In this document: positions 1 to 12,117 of the stretch, one piece after another | Layout of the letters: the number at the start of each line of letters is the position of its first letter | Numbering within the stretch: position 1 is the stretch's first letter | DNA from: Glycine soja | Taxonomy: Eukaryota > Streptophyta > Magnoliopsida > Fabales > Fabaceae | DNA length: 64,000 nt | Assembly (NCBI RefSeq): GCF_004193775.1 | Contig: NC_041008.1 | Span: 14,775,731 to 14,839,730 of the forward strand | Direction: 5' to 3' | The notes under the pieces: generated by a model | The model's input: the letters and a program-made list of their open reading frames with translations, nothing else | Database searches by the model: none | What the model was told of the DNA's origin: nothing | Made by a program: the position numbers and the translations under genes

Positions 1-3000
1 CTCACGAGGCTTGCACAACGAGACAACCTTAACTTTTATTTCTCGGCTACGAAATCCAAAGCTCCTATTCTCAGGTAACCTCTCAAAATTACTGTTATTG
101 TTACTATTTCTTTGAGTTTAATTTTGATACCCTATTACTGTTTCACACTCAATCAATTTTAAAGTAATCGCTACAAAAGTCAACTATCTTACAATATATT
201 GCATTTCATGATTGGATAAGTGTAAAATATATTTTTACTGTCTGTGTATTCTGATTAAATTCTAATTTTATATACAAGTTGTGGACAAATAAACTTCGAA
301 CGGGACTTCCTCTTAATAATAATATTAATAATAACCACTATGATACTGATAATGTATATAGTGAAAAATGTGTGGTGGTGCACTGATATTTTTACTGTTG
401 TTTTTTCATAAATTAACTCTAGTGAGATGCGAAGACAATGCTCAGATTGCAACTTCTTTCAGGAGCTATGCTACTGCAAAATCAGAAAAGGTTTTGCAAG
501 TGAGGAAGTAAGCTTTTGAATCTCGTGGTTCAATGCGTTGATTCTTACGCAGTTTATCTGTTTTTGAGCCATTCTTGTGAACAAAGTGGTGCCAGACTCC
601 AAAAATGCCGGTGGTTCCATCATCATGTCATGTTGTTTTGATTTAACCAACTTGATAAAGCAAATAGTGTAAATTATTTCAGAGTTATATATTGGTTTCT
701 AAGTGAAGACTTATTTTGTGATTCACATTTGAAGTTGTAGAGATTGGTGGTAAAGCTATCAATTCTTTTTATTAGCTTGGTGATTGTAATATAATGTCAT
801 GATGCATGTGCTTTGGGTAAGGATGATGATGATGATAACACTCACATTAAGAGCATGATACATTAGCAATTTTAATGTAGATATGCTCTAAAACATTAGG
901 AAATTGTAATTTTACAATATTTATGGTGGCATTACCTTTCGTGCTTCTATCTAATGTTATGCTTTTGGTATCATTTGGAGAGTCTTTTCGACCATTGTCT
1001 CTATATATATTTTTAATATTGTACTGATGACACTGAAATAATTTGTATCTATTTGTGGATTTACCTTGTAGGAAAAAGCGGTTGGATGAAATATGTGTTG
1101 AAAAATATCAGCAATATAGTAGATCCGTCATCCAGTCATGGATTTTGCAAGGTAACTAATTTCAGTTTTTATTTCCAATGTAGCTTGTAGATGCTCTGTC
1201 GAGCTGCTCACCTGGGTTATATTAATTACTTGAGTTTAAATCAAGTGGTAGCTTAACATAACTGTTATCTATCTCTTCTCTTTCTCCTCTCTCTCTCTCT
1301 TCCAGAACCTTTTTTATTTCAAAGAATTTATTAGAGATTGAACCAATTTCTTTGCTGTTTTCTTTATGTCTGTCTGTTTATGAGGATTTTTTATCCTCCC
1401 TACTTTTACTTTCTTTCCCTCCTTTTAGTATTTTCTTCTATCATAAAAAAAAAAAAAAATTTGATGAAAAACAATTGCACAGTCTTGTATCTTCTTTTTT
1501 GTTTTTAAATTAGCAATGCTAGCTTGTATTAGCATGTGGTAGGAATGGCCTCATCTGTTGTGAGGTTTGCACTGAGGTATTTGTAACCTTTTCTTCAGCT
1601 CTTAGAGAAGGTCAGAGACTCAGAGATCATGATCTAGCATTTTAACCTCTGGATATATGAAATATGCTTTCATAGTTTTATCTGAATGACATCCTAGGGT
1701 CTTGCATAAGTTGGTTCGTATGTTGGCATGCTGTGCCAAGAAGCATAATTTTAATTGAACTTCTGCTTGATGAAATCTATTAAATTAGAGTAGAATCAAT
1801 CAAGTTTGAACCTCTTTAAAACTTCAGGTCAACTATAATCCAACTTAAAAACACTGCAACTAATATAATTCAGAACCTTATTCCTTTTATCTCTCTTTCT
1901 CTTCATGCTATCTATCATTTACTCAATACACTCAAATGTATGTCAATGTTTATTTTGGCGATCTATAGTAATTTGTCATCTAGACTCTTTTTGTGCTTGT
2001 TCATTGTAAGAAAAGACTATATTTTTTTAAAAAATACTGATAACATATGGGATGCAGGCAAAGTATATGTGGATGGGAAGGTGATAAATAAAGCTGGTAC
2101 CCCTGTGCCTGGCAAAGCTGTTGTGGAGATAAAAGCTGATGTTCCCAAATATGTATGTAGGTGAAGCCATCAAGCTCTACTTACATGAAATAATTTCTCA
2201 ACTGCAACTTTGGTGAAACTGTATTGTTGTTTGGCTTTTTTACATCAACACAGAGCTGGACATAAGTTAGAAGCTGCCGTTGAACTGCTTGGTGTTGATG
2301 TTGCTGGTAAAGTAGCTCTTGATTCTGGGCTTTCAACTGGAGGATTTACTGATTGCTTACTTCAGTATGGTGCATCACATGTTTATGGAGTTGATGTTGG
2401 TTATGGACAGGTAACCTATTAAATGATTCATTGTTTTTTTAGGTTACATTAGAGGTGTGATAAAGATAGAGGTTGTTTTTTGTATACTTTTTTTTGGGGG
2501 GGTTTGGGGGGGGGGGGGGGTGACTTGGTATTATGACAACCAAATGCTTCATTTCTTGTAGTTGCTAATAATACTTAAATGTATGTTCAGATGTTAAATG
2601 ATAGATAAATATATCAATTGTTTTATCAAAAAAACATTTTTCTTCATTTTAAGGGTAAGGGGAAGAATTTTTGTTATATGTTTGCTGCTGAACCTATATT
2701 GTCTTTTGGGTAAAACTTAAAATGGACTTTTTGTTGAAGTGTAATTTGCTAGAAGTTACTTTTTGCATAAAATAATGCATATATATTCTTCCTATATGGG
2801 CACCATTGAACATGTACTTCTGGAATTTCATTTGTGATGAACTTCCCTTTGAACATTTAAAGTAAAATCTTTGAATTTAATAACTTAACAGAACTTTGTG
2901 CAAATCCAGTAAACAAATCTTAATAATTGATCTTATTTTTAAAGATAACCAATATTCTGGAAATTTTGTCTTGGTGTCTGTCTGATTTATATTTCCTTTA

Positions 3001-6000
3001 GAAGATTTTATATACCCTTCTTAATTCCTATGAATTTTCCCCAACTACATTACTTCATTTTCATTGCATATCAGTCATCCATATGATTCTCTGTTGTAAT
3101 GATCATTAACTTATTTAGGTAGCTGACAAAATTCGAAGAGATGAACGTGTATCAGTGATAGAACGGACAAATTTAAGATATCTTGCTGAACTCCCACAAA
3201 ATGTTGATTTGGTGACTTTAGACCTCTCATTCATCTCTATTCTCTTGGTAAGCTCTGAAATCAGGTCAAGCATTGTCTTATACTCCTATTACAAGGAAAA
3301 TATTTCTGGTTAAATGAAAAGTGTACCATCTTGATCTTGTTTCCTTATTCTCTTGATTGTTAAGTGGTTGACCATCCTTTGTAAGCAACCTGAGAAGGAT
3401 AAGGAGAGGAGACATTTGAGATGATTTTTGCTGATCTAAGAATTAGCAGTATGGTTAGCCTTCTTGATCCACCAAATGCTCTTTTATTCTTTTAATAGGT
3501 GATGCCTGCCGTGGTCAATGCCATGAAGGAAAATGCAGCATTAGTGACTTTGGTTAAACCACAATTTGAAGCTCGTAGATCTCAAGTAAGGAATACAAAC
3601 TCCTATTATATTATTTTGCTGTTTGTTTTGATATTCTCATCAATAATAATATACATTTAAATATTCTCTACTTGGCTAATATTGCCAATGTGATGTTGAG
3701 TTGTTCATTTTGCTGCATAGATTGTGTCTGTCAATATAGAATCCATGAAAACACACATGCACAATTTTTTTCCCCAATATACACGTGACAATAAAATAAT
3801 ATTACCAACATATCATTGTATGTAAGTGGATTATGGTTTTTGCAGTCTCCTGTAAATAAATATTTCTAAAATTTGAATATCATTTTATGTGCAGGTAGGA
3901 AAAGGAGGAATAGTGAAAGATCCTGCTGTTCATCAAGAGGTGCGTGATTTTTGGCTATTTGATCAGATCGTTTGTTCTCAACATTGCTCAAACTCTAATT
4001 AGTAGAAATAGAACTATTTGAATACAAGTGTGGAACCACATGCTTTATATTCTGCCCTCTATTGAATTTTGTCCCCTTCTAAACTAAATCTAATTAAAAA
4101 TAGCCAAGTTAAAACAAGACTACATCCTTATATGGGACAGAGTAGTCTTTACAGCAATATGGCTTCTCTATGGGTTTCTGCTTGTGCTGCTTTAAGTAAG
4201 ACTCTCAAATTGTTCTACTTCTACAAAGAAATTGGAGAACTCTTCGAGCTAATAGTACTATTTCCTTCCAGTTGTTTTGCTTCGTATACTCTTTGGTTTT
4301 TCTAGGATAACTCCATATCCTTTGTTGTATTTTTTGTTCTCTTAATAAATTCTTTTGTTAAAGAAATTAAAATAAATACACGAGCATTGTTAAGTAAAAA
4401 ATCAAGCAACAAAAACCTTTTGGAAAGATTGTAATTCTAGGCAAGATCAACTTATAATTTTTAGGCCAGGTGACCATTTTGGTCCTTTATCTTATTTATT
4501 TTGTTCAAAATGGTCTTTTATCTTCTAGAAAATTCATTTTTGAACTTTATCTTATTTAAAATGTCCGAAATGGTCATTTATCTTTTGAAAAGTTCACTTT
4601 GATACATTATCTTATCTTAAAAGTTCAAAATGGTCTTTTAACTATTTAAATATATTCAACTGTCTTTCAAATAACACTCAAATCAAGGACTATTTTGAAT
4701 ATATTTAAATAGTTCAAGGAACATTCTAAACCTTTTAGATACGGTACCAAAGTGAATTTTTTTATAGATAAAGGATCATTTGAACCTTCTAAATATGATA
4801 AAGGGTCAAAATGAACTTTTTAAAAGATGAAGGACCAAACTGAACAAAACAAATTAAGATAAAGGACCAAAATACTCATTTAGCCTAATTTTTACCATAT
4901 GACACTTGTATTGTGATTCATATGCGGGGGATTCTGTTTATTTATTCTTTTAAAAAATATATATTTTATAATAAACTGAAAGAAGGATGCTGACTAAGAA
5001 AATTCTAGCAATAAAATGAAGTTTAGATCTGTGGTCTCTCTGTTTGTGTTATGCATTTGATTTGTGTAGTATGAAACTCAAGCCTCAAATCCATTAAGCA
5101 TTGAACATATAATTATTTTGACATTTGTTAGATGATTGCAATGCCCCCGCAATCTTGGGTTAGGATCCCTGCATTAACTGCAGTTGGTGAGCATTAGTAA
5201 CCACACCTTGCAAAATGTTGAAACTTCATTCGTGTATTCATGATTCTTGACTCTAAGCAAAGGGAAATACATAAGAATGTAAGAGAGCAAACATCTGAGT
5301 AGCTTCTTTCTCAATTTAACTATTCACTAGTGTTTGCTCAAGCACTTATTTTATTTATAGTTAAATATGTTTTTTATACTTGTAATATACTCATTTTCAG
5401 TGTACTACCTAAAAAATGTTTTTATTTTTATTTTACTGCCTAACATTTTTAAACTTTTACTTTTGGTGTCTGCGGTTAGTCTAAATCCGTTAAGTAATGA
5501 GGTGACACTTTGTTAGTTTGTCACATTATCACTTAAACGATGATGTAGCAATATGTTAACTTATTATGTCATTACTTAATGGATCAAGACTAACAGCATA
5601 TACCAAAAGCAAGATTTTGGAAATGTTAGGTATTAAAATAAATAATAAATACTTTTTAGGTAGTAAACTGAAAAAGTAATATACTACATATATAAAAAAT
5701 ATATTTAAGCCTATAATATTAAATAAATAGTAGAATAAAAACTACTAGAAAATTTCTAATATTTGTAGCTTTGTTGAATTGTTTTAACACCAATATTGAT
5801 TTGTAATTAACACAAGAAAATGTGAAAGTGATTGATTTCTGCAATTCAGGTCCTTGAGAAGATTATAAAGGGAGTAGAGAATTTTGGTTTCTGTTGTAAA
5901 GGTTGGATTGAGTCTCCTCTGAAAGGTGCTGAGGGTAATACAGAATTCCTTGTTCACTTCAACAGAACCCATAATATAGAGGTTCCTGAAGATCTGGAGT

Positions 6001-6002
6001 AA
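1..6002 (+). CDS. TlyA-type S4/FtsJ rRNA 2'-O-methyltransferase (5' partial)
   Basis: Nine exons with consistent phase: 1-74, 463-507, 1072-1151, 2058-2160, 2254-2410, 3119-3247, 3499-3585, 3895-3939 and 5850-6002 (TAA). They encode 290 residues and the start codon lies before the window. The N-terminal part is Arg/Ser/Lys-rich (RSYATAKS), like an organelle transit peptide. An S4 RNA-binding segment follows ([12 protein letters not shown] to about [13 protein letters not shown]), then a Rossmann methyltransferase: SAM motif [19 protein letters not shown], then [15 protein letters not shown] and [10 protein letters not shown]. This order is that of bacterial TlyA/hemolysin-A proteins, which 2'-O-methylate rRNA. 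The family motif is usually D-V/I-G-S/A-STGGFTD, so SGL here is a mild variant. An organellar rRNA target is inferred, not shown. Introns are long; intron 8 (3940-5849) holds two foldback elements. Confidence 0.9.
2495..2521. repeat. Poly-G tract in intron 5 of the methyltransferase gene
   Basis: A T-run changes into G-runs of about 8 and 15 bases separated by TTT. It lies inside an intron. Such runs are prone to length errors, so the exact length is uncertain. Confidence 0.8.
4461..4888. mobile_element. Foldback MITE (428 bp) in intron 8 of the TlyA-like gene
   Basis: Long terminal inverted repeats are visible. The left end starts TTAGGCCAGGTGACC and the right end finishes CTCATTTAGCCTAA, its approximate reverse complement. 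Both arms contain TTTGGTCCTTTATCTTA or its complement, and the middle is a further inverted repeat around TATTTAAATATATT. Units with 'AAAATGGTC(C)TTTATCTT' recur roughly every 60-65 bases within each arm. No coding capacity is seen. The arrangement fits a non-autonomous inverted-repeat element; the superfamily is not assigned because no target-site duplication is clear. Confidence 0.75.
5355..5715. mobile_element. Second foldback MITE in intron 8 of the TlyA-like gene
   Basis: The left arm (TTATAGTTAAATATGTTTTT, then a TACTCATTTTCAGTGTACT block) is the imperfect reverse complement of the right arm (GTAGTAAACTGAAAAAGTA, then ATATATTTAAGCCTATAA). The interior also pairs: CCGTTAAGTAATGAGGTGAC against GTCATTACTTAATGGATC. 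It is non-coding. The ends resemble a common legume repeat beginning GGCTTAAATATGTTTTT (recalled, not searched). Confidence 0.7.
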
Positions 6003-7215
6003 ATTATAGAATTTATACTTAATGTGCATTTTTTCAACCTTAGGAGAAGATTGTCAGTTTGGAAGATATGCGGGTGAGCTGTATTCGTGTAAAGTGATGA
6101 GTAGTTGTGCCATTGAATGATAGTGGTCAAATTTTTTATGAACCATTGAAAGAAATGATCAATGATTAGTGAATGTGATTGTAACAAAACACATGGTATT
6201 TTGAGCATAGAAAAGCAATTTCCAAATCTGCATATGTTAAAAGTGTGTTTGGTCTGTAGTTTTTCAAGCAATGTCTTTCCAAAATTTGCATCTAATTTAC
6301 TAGTTTACGTGGAAGCACCTAACTGTTGCTTCAAGAATTGACGCGAGTCAAGTACTCGTGTCCTAAGCGATACGAATCAAACATAGAATATTTCTTATTT
6401 GCTTGTTTGTTTGGCATGTATTTTCTTTTTATTATTACTTATCGTCATGAACACATGGTGACATCAAAACATTGTTAGGAGCTGCTTACCCGCTTCCTTG
6501 TCATCTTAGTTCTTCTAAATGAAGTTGAATGTTAACAAGTGATAAAGTTTCAAGTTCAAAGAATTCTTATCATTTACTATTATTTTATTTTCTAACTGAT
6601 AATAAGTCAATGGAACATTAAAAAAAAATCTCTAGAATTTTATATAAGCATAAATTTTACTTTCAACGAAACAAACTAATTATATGTACACATTAAAATT
6701 ATAAAGTGTACATATATCACTGTAAATAGAAAAAAGTTTAAATTACTTAACTAAGGATATTTACGGTAAAACGAAATAGCCAATTATCCCCACCCTTAGT
6801 TAGTGGTTAACCAATATTTAATTAGAGACAGTAATTTAATTTAATCAATAATCAACAATTAACAACTAATCCACCGTGCATTCTTGCCACAGTCCCTTCT
6901 GCAGATGCTTAGTTGATTGGGGTTGTGGGTTGTTTGTGAATTAAATTTATACTTAACTAAAGACGAACTGAAATGAAAAACCTTTTCATCAGTCAGAAGC
7001 ACTCATCATCGCATATCAAATTACAATTGCATACCCCATTTACCAGCAGAAGCATGTAAAAATACATATTTAACCATTCATTTAATGTTTGAGTAAAAAT
7101 GTAAAATTGCTATTCACAAATGACAACTGCAACAGTTAATTGTAAGTGGCGTGCAAAAACTTTTTCTTTGTCCTCTTTTCCTTTATTTTATTTTTCTGTA
7201 AGTATGAATAAGCGT
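6003..7215. other. Convergent intergenic region, 3' flanks of TlyA-like gene and ATG10
   Basis: About 1.2 kb between two genes that end toward each other. It should contain both 3'UTRs and polyadenylation sites. It is AT-rich; short reading frames here have no recognisable similarity. No other feature was seen. Confidence 0.6.
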
Positions 7216-9299
7216 CTAAGAATTGTTAGAAACTACAGTATCCAGCATTTCCAAAGGCATTTTAAGACCGACGACTAGCCCAATGGCCGAGAACCAGGAA
7301 ACCAGATATTGTTCAATAACAAAATCCTTTTTATTCAAAGATGAATCACCATTGAAGAGAAGCTTCATCCAGTCACTTGTCCCACATGGATGTAATTTGT
7401 ACCATGGCCTGTTCAAATATGGATGTTCCTACAAGATATAACAATAAAATAATCGTAGAGGGGTTATAAACAAATCTAGTGATAATGTCTTGCAGATGTA
7501 GATTAATTAAAACTAAGGTTACTTTTAACATAAAATGTGGTTAAAACCAAGTAAAAACATTTTTGCTAACATCAACCCATCTGGAAGTAATCCTTCATTC
7601 GCTTGTGTTTTTAAAAGCAATCCACAGATTATAGAAGCAGCAGAAGTTAATGCCATTTGCATTTGCAGACCATATTTTATAGTGCTAGTGAAAATTTTAT
7701 AGGCATGTCTTATCTTTAGTTTCTGCATTTTCCATTCAAGTCTATTTATAGAACTCATTTCATTAAAGAAATAATCACAACTCACAAGCAAAGGCCAGGT
7801 AGACCATATATTAATATATTTTTTTGTATATATTCAACAGAAGCAAAATTTTAGTACAGCATAATCATTAAAATTTATAAGAAAAAATGGTTGAAAAAAA
7901 ACAAAAGAAAGACAAACATGGCAACAAATGATTTACCTCATGAGATATAAATGTCCATTTGGATTCTGATCGTAACTTCGCAGAGTGACCAGGAAGGTCC
8001 TTTTCAATTTCATCAAACGGCAAAAGTTGCCCATCTACATAATCAAACAGTATCATGATATCAAATATATAGTGAATACACTAAAATATAAGAACGCAGA
8101 AGTAGATATGTGATAGTACAATTCAGCATACAGGAAGAAAAAGTTTTTTTAATTGCTAATTGATGATAAGAACAGAAAATTTAAGAGACCTATTTTTAAA
8201 ATCTTGTATATTCAAAAAAGTCAAAACCATCAACCTAGGTGATAGAATATACAAAAACTGTACTTTCCTCCTCAAAGTTTATTACGCTCCGTTTTTCTAA
8301 ATATCTTTAACAACCACAAAAAAGTTCAAAATCCAACCACAGCTTCAATTACGGAGGCATTATGGTATAACCCTAAGCCATCCAACCTGACAAAGACATA
8401 AACTTTCTAGTATCCACATCTAGCAACATAAACATTCAATGGGACACTGGATCACTTCAAACAACCAGTTTTCTAATAAATCAACCATAAGGAGGTCTTG
8501 GTTTTAAAAACTGTTTTAAGACATAATTAATAATTGTGTGCATCCAACAAGATTTTTATCATACATAAATTCTGTAGATAGAAAAGTAAACATACCACCA
8601 TGATATGAACGGAAGTACAAGACTGGAACTCTATATGTAGCACTGTAGACGATATGAAAATCGTACTGGTTTACTTCATGCTCTGGACCTAGTACAGAGG
8701 AAAATTTACATTATTGTAAGAACTAGGAAATAGGGAAAGAGTGCTGAAACTGGCACGAATACTATTAACCAAGTTTGTGGTCTGAGATAAACGCAAGTTA
8801 GATTATGATTATCAATTAGGCCATACATACTAAAGCTGCATTATCAAAGGGCTCTTCTCTCTGTGAGATGTTGCTCTCTTCTTTCCATGTCAGACTTCTA
8901 TCACTCTCTTCTTCCTGTAATGAAAACTACAATCCAGTAATTTACATCTACTCCCCCATTAAGAATGCAGTAGTAAACTAAATTGCTGGCAGACCTCACT
9001 TGATTTGATATGGCACATGTTCTCCAGGGATAAGTATCCTTCCACCTGACAGACACAAACCAAGAAAGCTCCTAAGCATAGACCAATGATGCAGTGGAAT
9101 TAGAAATATAATGACAGAACCCCACCTTATGAGAAGCAACCAAATGATGTTTTAAACATGGGATCCACTGCCATGGAGGAAAGGAAGGATTGAACCTTTT
9201 CCACTTCTCAGAAAATGTATGAGCAGAAAGGGAAAAATCACTTGAAGAGAGAGTACCATCCCAAGCAATTATGTCCTTAACAGCACCTTGTAAGTCCAT
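7216..9299 (-). CDS. ATG10: ATG10, E2-like ATG12-conjugating enzyme
   Basis: Six coding exons on the minus strand: 9126-9299, 8995-9045, 8827-8914, 8596-8688, 7937-8034 and 7216-7428. All phases agree and give 238 residues, close to plant ATG10 length. Diagnostic blocks are FSEKWKRFNPSFPPWQW near the N-terminus, QYDFHIVYSATYRVPVLYFR in the middle, and RPWYKLHPCGTSDWMKLL near the C-terminus. Cys183 in HPC is the expected thioester cysteine. In the known pathway ATG10 takes ATG12 from ATG7 and conjugates it to ATG5, which supports ATG8 lipidation and autophagosome formation in the cytosol. The ATG is at 9297-9299, two bases inside an exon whose acceptor is at 9302, so the 5'UTR is spliced. The donor at 8826 was chosen over a closer GT because only it keeps frame. 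ATG3 is excluded by size and by the HPCGTSDWM context. Confidence 0.93.
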
Positions 9300-10110
9300 A
9301 CCTACGAAAAGGAGATGTATTTCTTATTATCTAGTAGAGATTAACTCAGATGTTAATCTAAGCCGAGCTGTTACACACAAGGTCAGAAGTTTCATCTATA
9401 AGAAATTTTAAAACATATGTAGAATGTCATTCATAAGGATATTGCTTAGATTCATTATAAGAAATGAGGAATTCAAGATTCTCCTTCTGCCGGCTTCCTC
9501 TCCACAGAGGTTGCCCCTTTTACAATAGAGCCTTCGCTCAGTTCTCAAATCTAAATTCCTAAACACCTAACTACTATCATGCTCCTGCAAATTAAGCCTG
9601 AAACCAGCACCTAACTACCTATGACCTACCCTCCTGACATATTCTAACTGTAACTGATTAAACAGTCCCAACTGTCTATCTAACTCCGAATCTGTTCCTA
9701 TTTAGGGGACTCTTATGTCATGGAAACACATCATATTTGCTTTGTCTATGAAATACCTCATTCTATGTTGTATTATGAACACAATCTCAAGAAACAAGAA
9801 TCCTCAGAATTTGGATCTTACATGGGCAAGCAAGATAGTAACATAAACATTGATGTCTCAAACAAGTTGAACAATCCAGATAAATTACAACACTAATGAA
9901 CACATAGAAAAACAGAGAAAAAAAAACAAATTAATCGTAATCGTCCAGCAATAAAAAAAAAAAAATCAAACATAAAAATTAAGTATTGAACCATCAAATA
10001 ATCAGATATTGTAGCAGCAGACTAGAGCAAAATGATTGCAATTACTAACATATACCTCTCCTATTGCAATTTCTAGGGTTGAAAGGAACGAGCGTGAGTG
10101 GGTGGAGTTC
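9300..10110 (-). other. ATG10: 5'UTR intron and leader exon of ATG10
   Basis: Read on the minus strand, a donor (GAG|GTATAT) at 10055 and an acceptor (TTCGTAG) at 9302-9303 would define a 754-bp intron within the 5'UTR. The leader exon would start near 10056 and extend upward into a TC-rich stretch. It is inferred from splice-like motifs and the family habit of 5'UTR introns; the transcription start is not resolved. Confidence 0.55.
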
Positions 10111-10313
10111 AAACAATAACAACGTGTATTATTGGGCAACGATGGACACGTTTTTTTCGTTTATTCAGAAATGGGCAGCGTGAAACACAGTCGTTTTGTG
10201 ACAACTTTGGGAAGAATTTCCGTTTTATATTATGAAATTATGAAACACGCTTATTAAATTAGGTTGATTATTTTCTCAAAATTTAAAGAACTGCAGAGAG
10301 AGAGAGATCAAAC

Positions 10314-10563
10314 CTTGGAATCATTAACTGAACTAACGATGAAGGACAAGGAAATTTGGGATTAGGGTTTACCAATTTAGGATTAGGATGTTAGGGGTTG
10401 GAGAAAGATCGAGATCGAAATGAAGGGTAACTGAACTATAATGGTTTTCTATCTCAGTTTGAAAATTATTAAAAATTAAATGCAGTTTATGTTTTGAATT
10501 TTTAGTTTCATATTATTTTTTGTTTTTAGGTTTTATGAAGTTGTTGTAAATTGTAAATATAAA
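10314..10563 (+). repeat. 250-bp direct repeat, copy 1
   Basis: Starts at CTTGGAATCATTAAC and runs through AATTTGGGATTAGGGTTTAC, GAGAAAGATCGAGATCGA and TTGAAAATTATTAAAAATT to TTGTAAATTGTAAATATA. It is repeated with few differences at 23748-23992 in the same orientation. It contains no gene. The ends are not TG...CA, so a plain LTR pair is unlikely. Its position just upstream of the ATG10 leader suggests it may be native promoter-distal sequence whose copy was carried elsewhere. Confidence 0.85.
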
Positions 10564-10767
10564 ATAAGCTAAATATTCTATCTGATCTCGCCTCATCATG
10601 AAATCATGTAATATAAAAAAGATATTGACAAAAAATAACTAAAAATAAAAAGTAATTAAACATATTAAAAATAAAAAATTTTGTACCAAAAAAAAGAAAG
10701 TTAAAATTATAAAAAAAGAATACCACAAACATAACCCTATTAACAATATACCACAATATATAATTTA

Positions 10768-11053
10768 TATTTTAAAAGTTAAAAGTGATTTTTTTTTAAT
10801 TCTTATAATTTATATTTTAATTTTTTTTTAATTCTTATAGTTTTGAAAGTGGTTGTTTAGTTCTTATCATTTGTATTTTAATTCTCTAAATGATCTTTTT
10901 AGTCTCATATGAGCAAGTAATTCGCAACTAATTTATCATAATAAAATTTGTAATAAAAAATAATTTATAATTTATAATTAATTTGTAACTAATTATTTTT
11001 ATATATATTTTTTATAACAAAGACTAAAAGGTAATTAAAATTCAAATTATATG

Positions 11054-11108
<55 letters not shown>

Positions 11109-11222
11109 AGGAACTAAAAGAAAATTAAAATACAAACTATAAAAACTAAAAAAAATACTTACAGGAACTAATATAAATTATAGAACTAAAAAAATCACTT
11201 TTAAATTATAAAAACTAAAAAA
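10768..11222. mobile_element. AT-rich foldback element upstream of ATG10
   Basis: The left arm (AAAAGTTAAAAGTGATTTTT, ATAATTTATATTTTAATTTT) and the right arm (TATAAATTATAGAACTAAA, AAAAAATCACTTTTAAATTA) are imperfect reverse complements, with several TAGTTC/GAACTA units between. The centre contains an (AT)n run. It is non-coding, probably a decayed MITE; the superfamily is unknown and the boundaries are approximate. Confidence 0.6.
11056..11102. repeat. (AT)n microsatellite
   Basis: An uninterrupted AT dinucleotide run of about 47 bases inside the AT-rich foldback element. Confidence 0.95.
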
Positions 11223-11239
11223 ATAAACATCATGAAATG

Positions 11240-12117
11240 ATAGAGATCAAATAAATAATTTAACCAAACATCTTTCTACAGTTTGTATTCTATCTTAGTT
11301 AAGCAAAAGATTACACATAGGTTTATATATTCCAAAATGTGATTAGTTTTGGTTTTGTTGTCTTTTGTATTTGTTCTTTTTTGCAATTACAAAAAAGAAT
11401 GCCACATGCATGCTTTATTCATTTTTGACAACCAATGGGTCAGTGCTAGAGTTTTTTCTTCTCTCTGTCTCTCTGGCAAACCTTTTCTGACCACACCAAA
11501 TCCAGAGATATAGGGGTCGACAAGAAAATTAAGAAACACTTTACAGAAAATAAAATTGCATTTAAGCAAATTATTTTCAATTTAAACTCAGAAAACAATA
11601 AGAACGAGCCAAAAAAACAAAAAATATAATCCAAGATTGCGTTCAAGAGCGAGTCAGAAACAGAAAATATATCCAAGGTCAAGATTGTTCGAGTATTACA
11701 AATTAACTTTTGCTTAATCATTAGTCTAGTTTCCATACATATGAACACACAGAGAATGTAAAATTTCTCAAGCCAATTTCGTAAGAATCTCATGTCCCTT
11801 CATAATCGTCAATTTCAAAGTTTAGTCAAATTTCAGTCGCGTCTGCCACACACCCCTTCATCTCGTCTCAAGGCCTCCTCTGAATCTAAGAGTGACAAAG
11901 GAACACAAACAGTGCATCTGCGACCAGATCTGGAGATGGAATGATGACATCTTTTTCAACGATACACTGAGAAGGGATCGCTCGAACAGAAGGTGCGGTG
12001 GAGAAACAGAAGGTTGCGACTACGAGATCGTTGATTGCAGAGTTGCCATCGCAGCCGGCAAGTGCGCTTGGCCGCAAATATACTTTGGAGAGGAGTGTGT
12101 CGCACTCAACCCTCCAG
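11240..12117. other. Unassigned stretch, becoming GC-richer before the copia LTR
   Basis: No gene recognised. From about 11,800 the composition turns GC-richer and purine-rich up to the LTR. Two overlapping short open frames (11892-12152 + and 11886-12077 -) have no similarity I recognise. The copia-like element begins abruptly at 12118. Confidence 0.5.

Noticed and set aside
2210..2422. Independent 70-residue gene starting at 2210
   Set aside because: It is exon 5 of the TlyA-like gene plus intron sequence on both sides.
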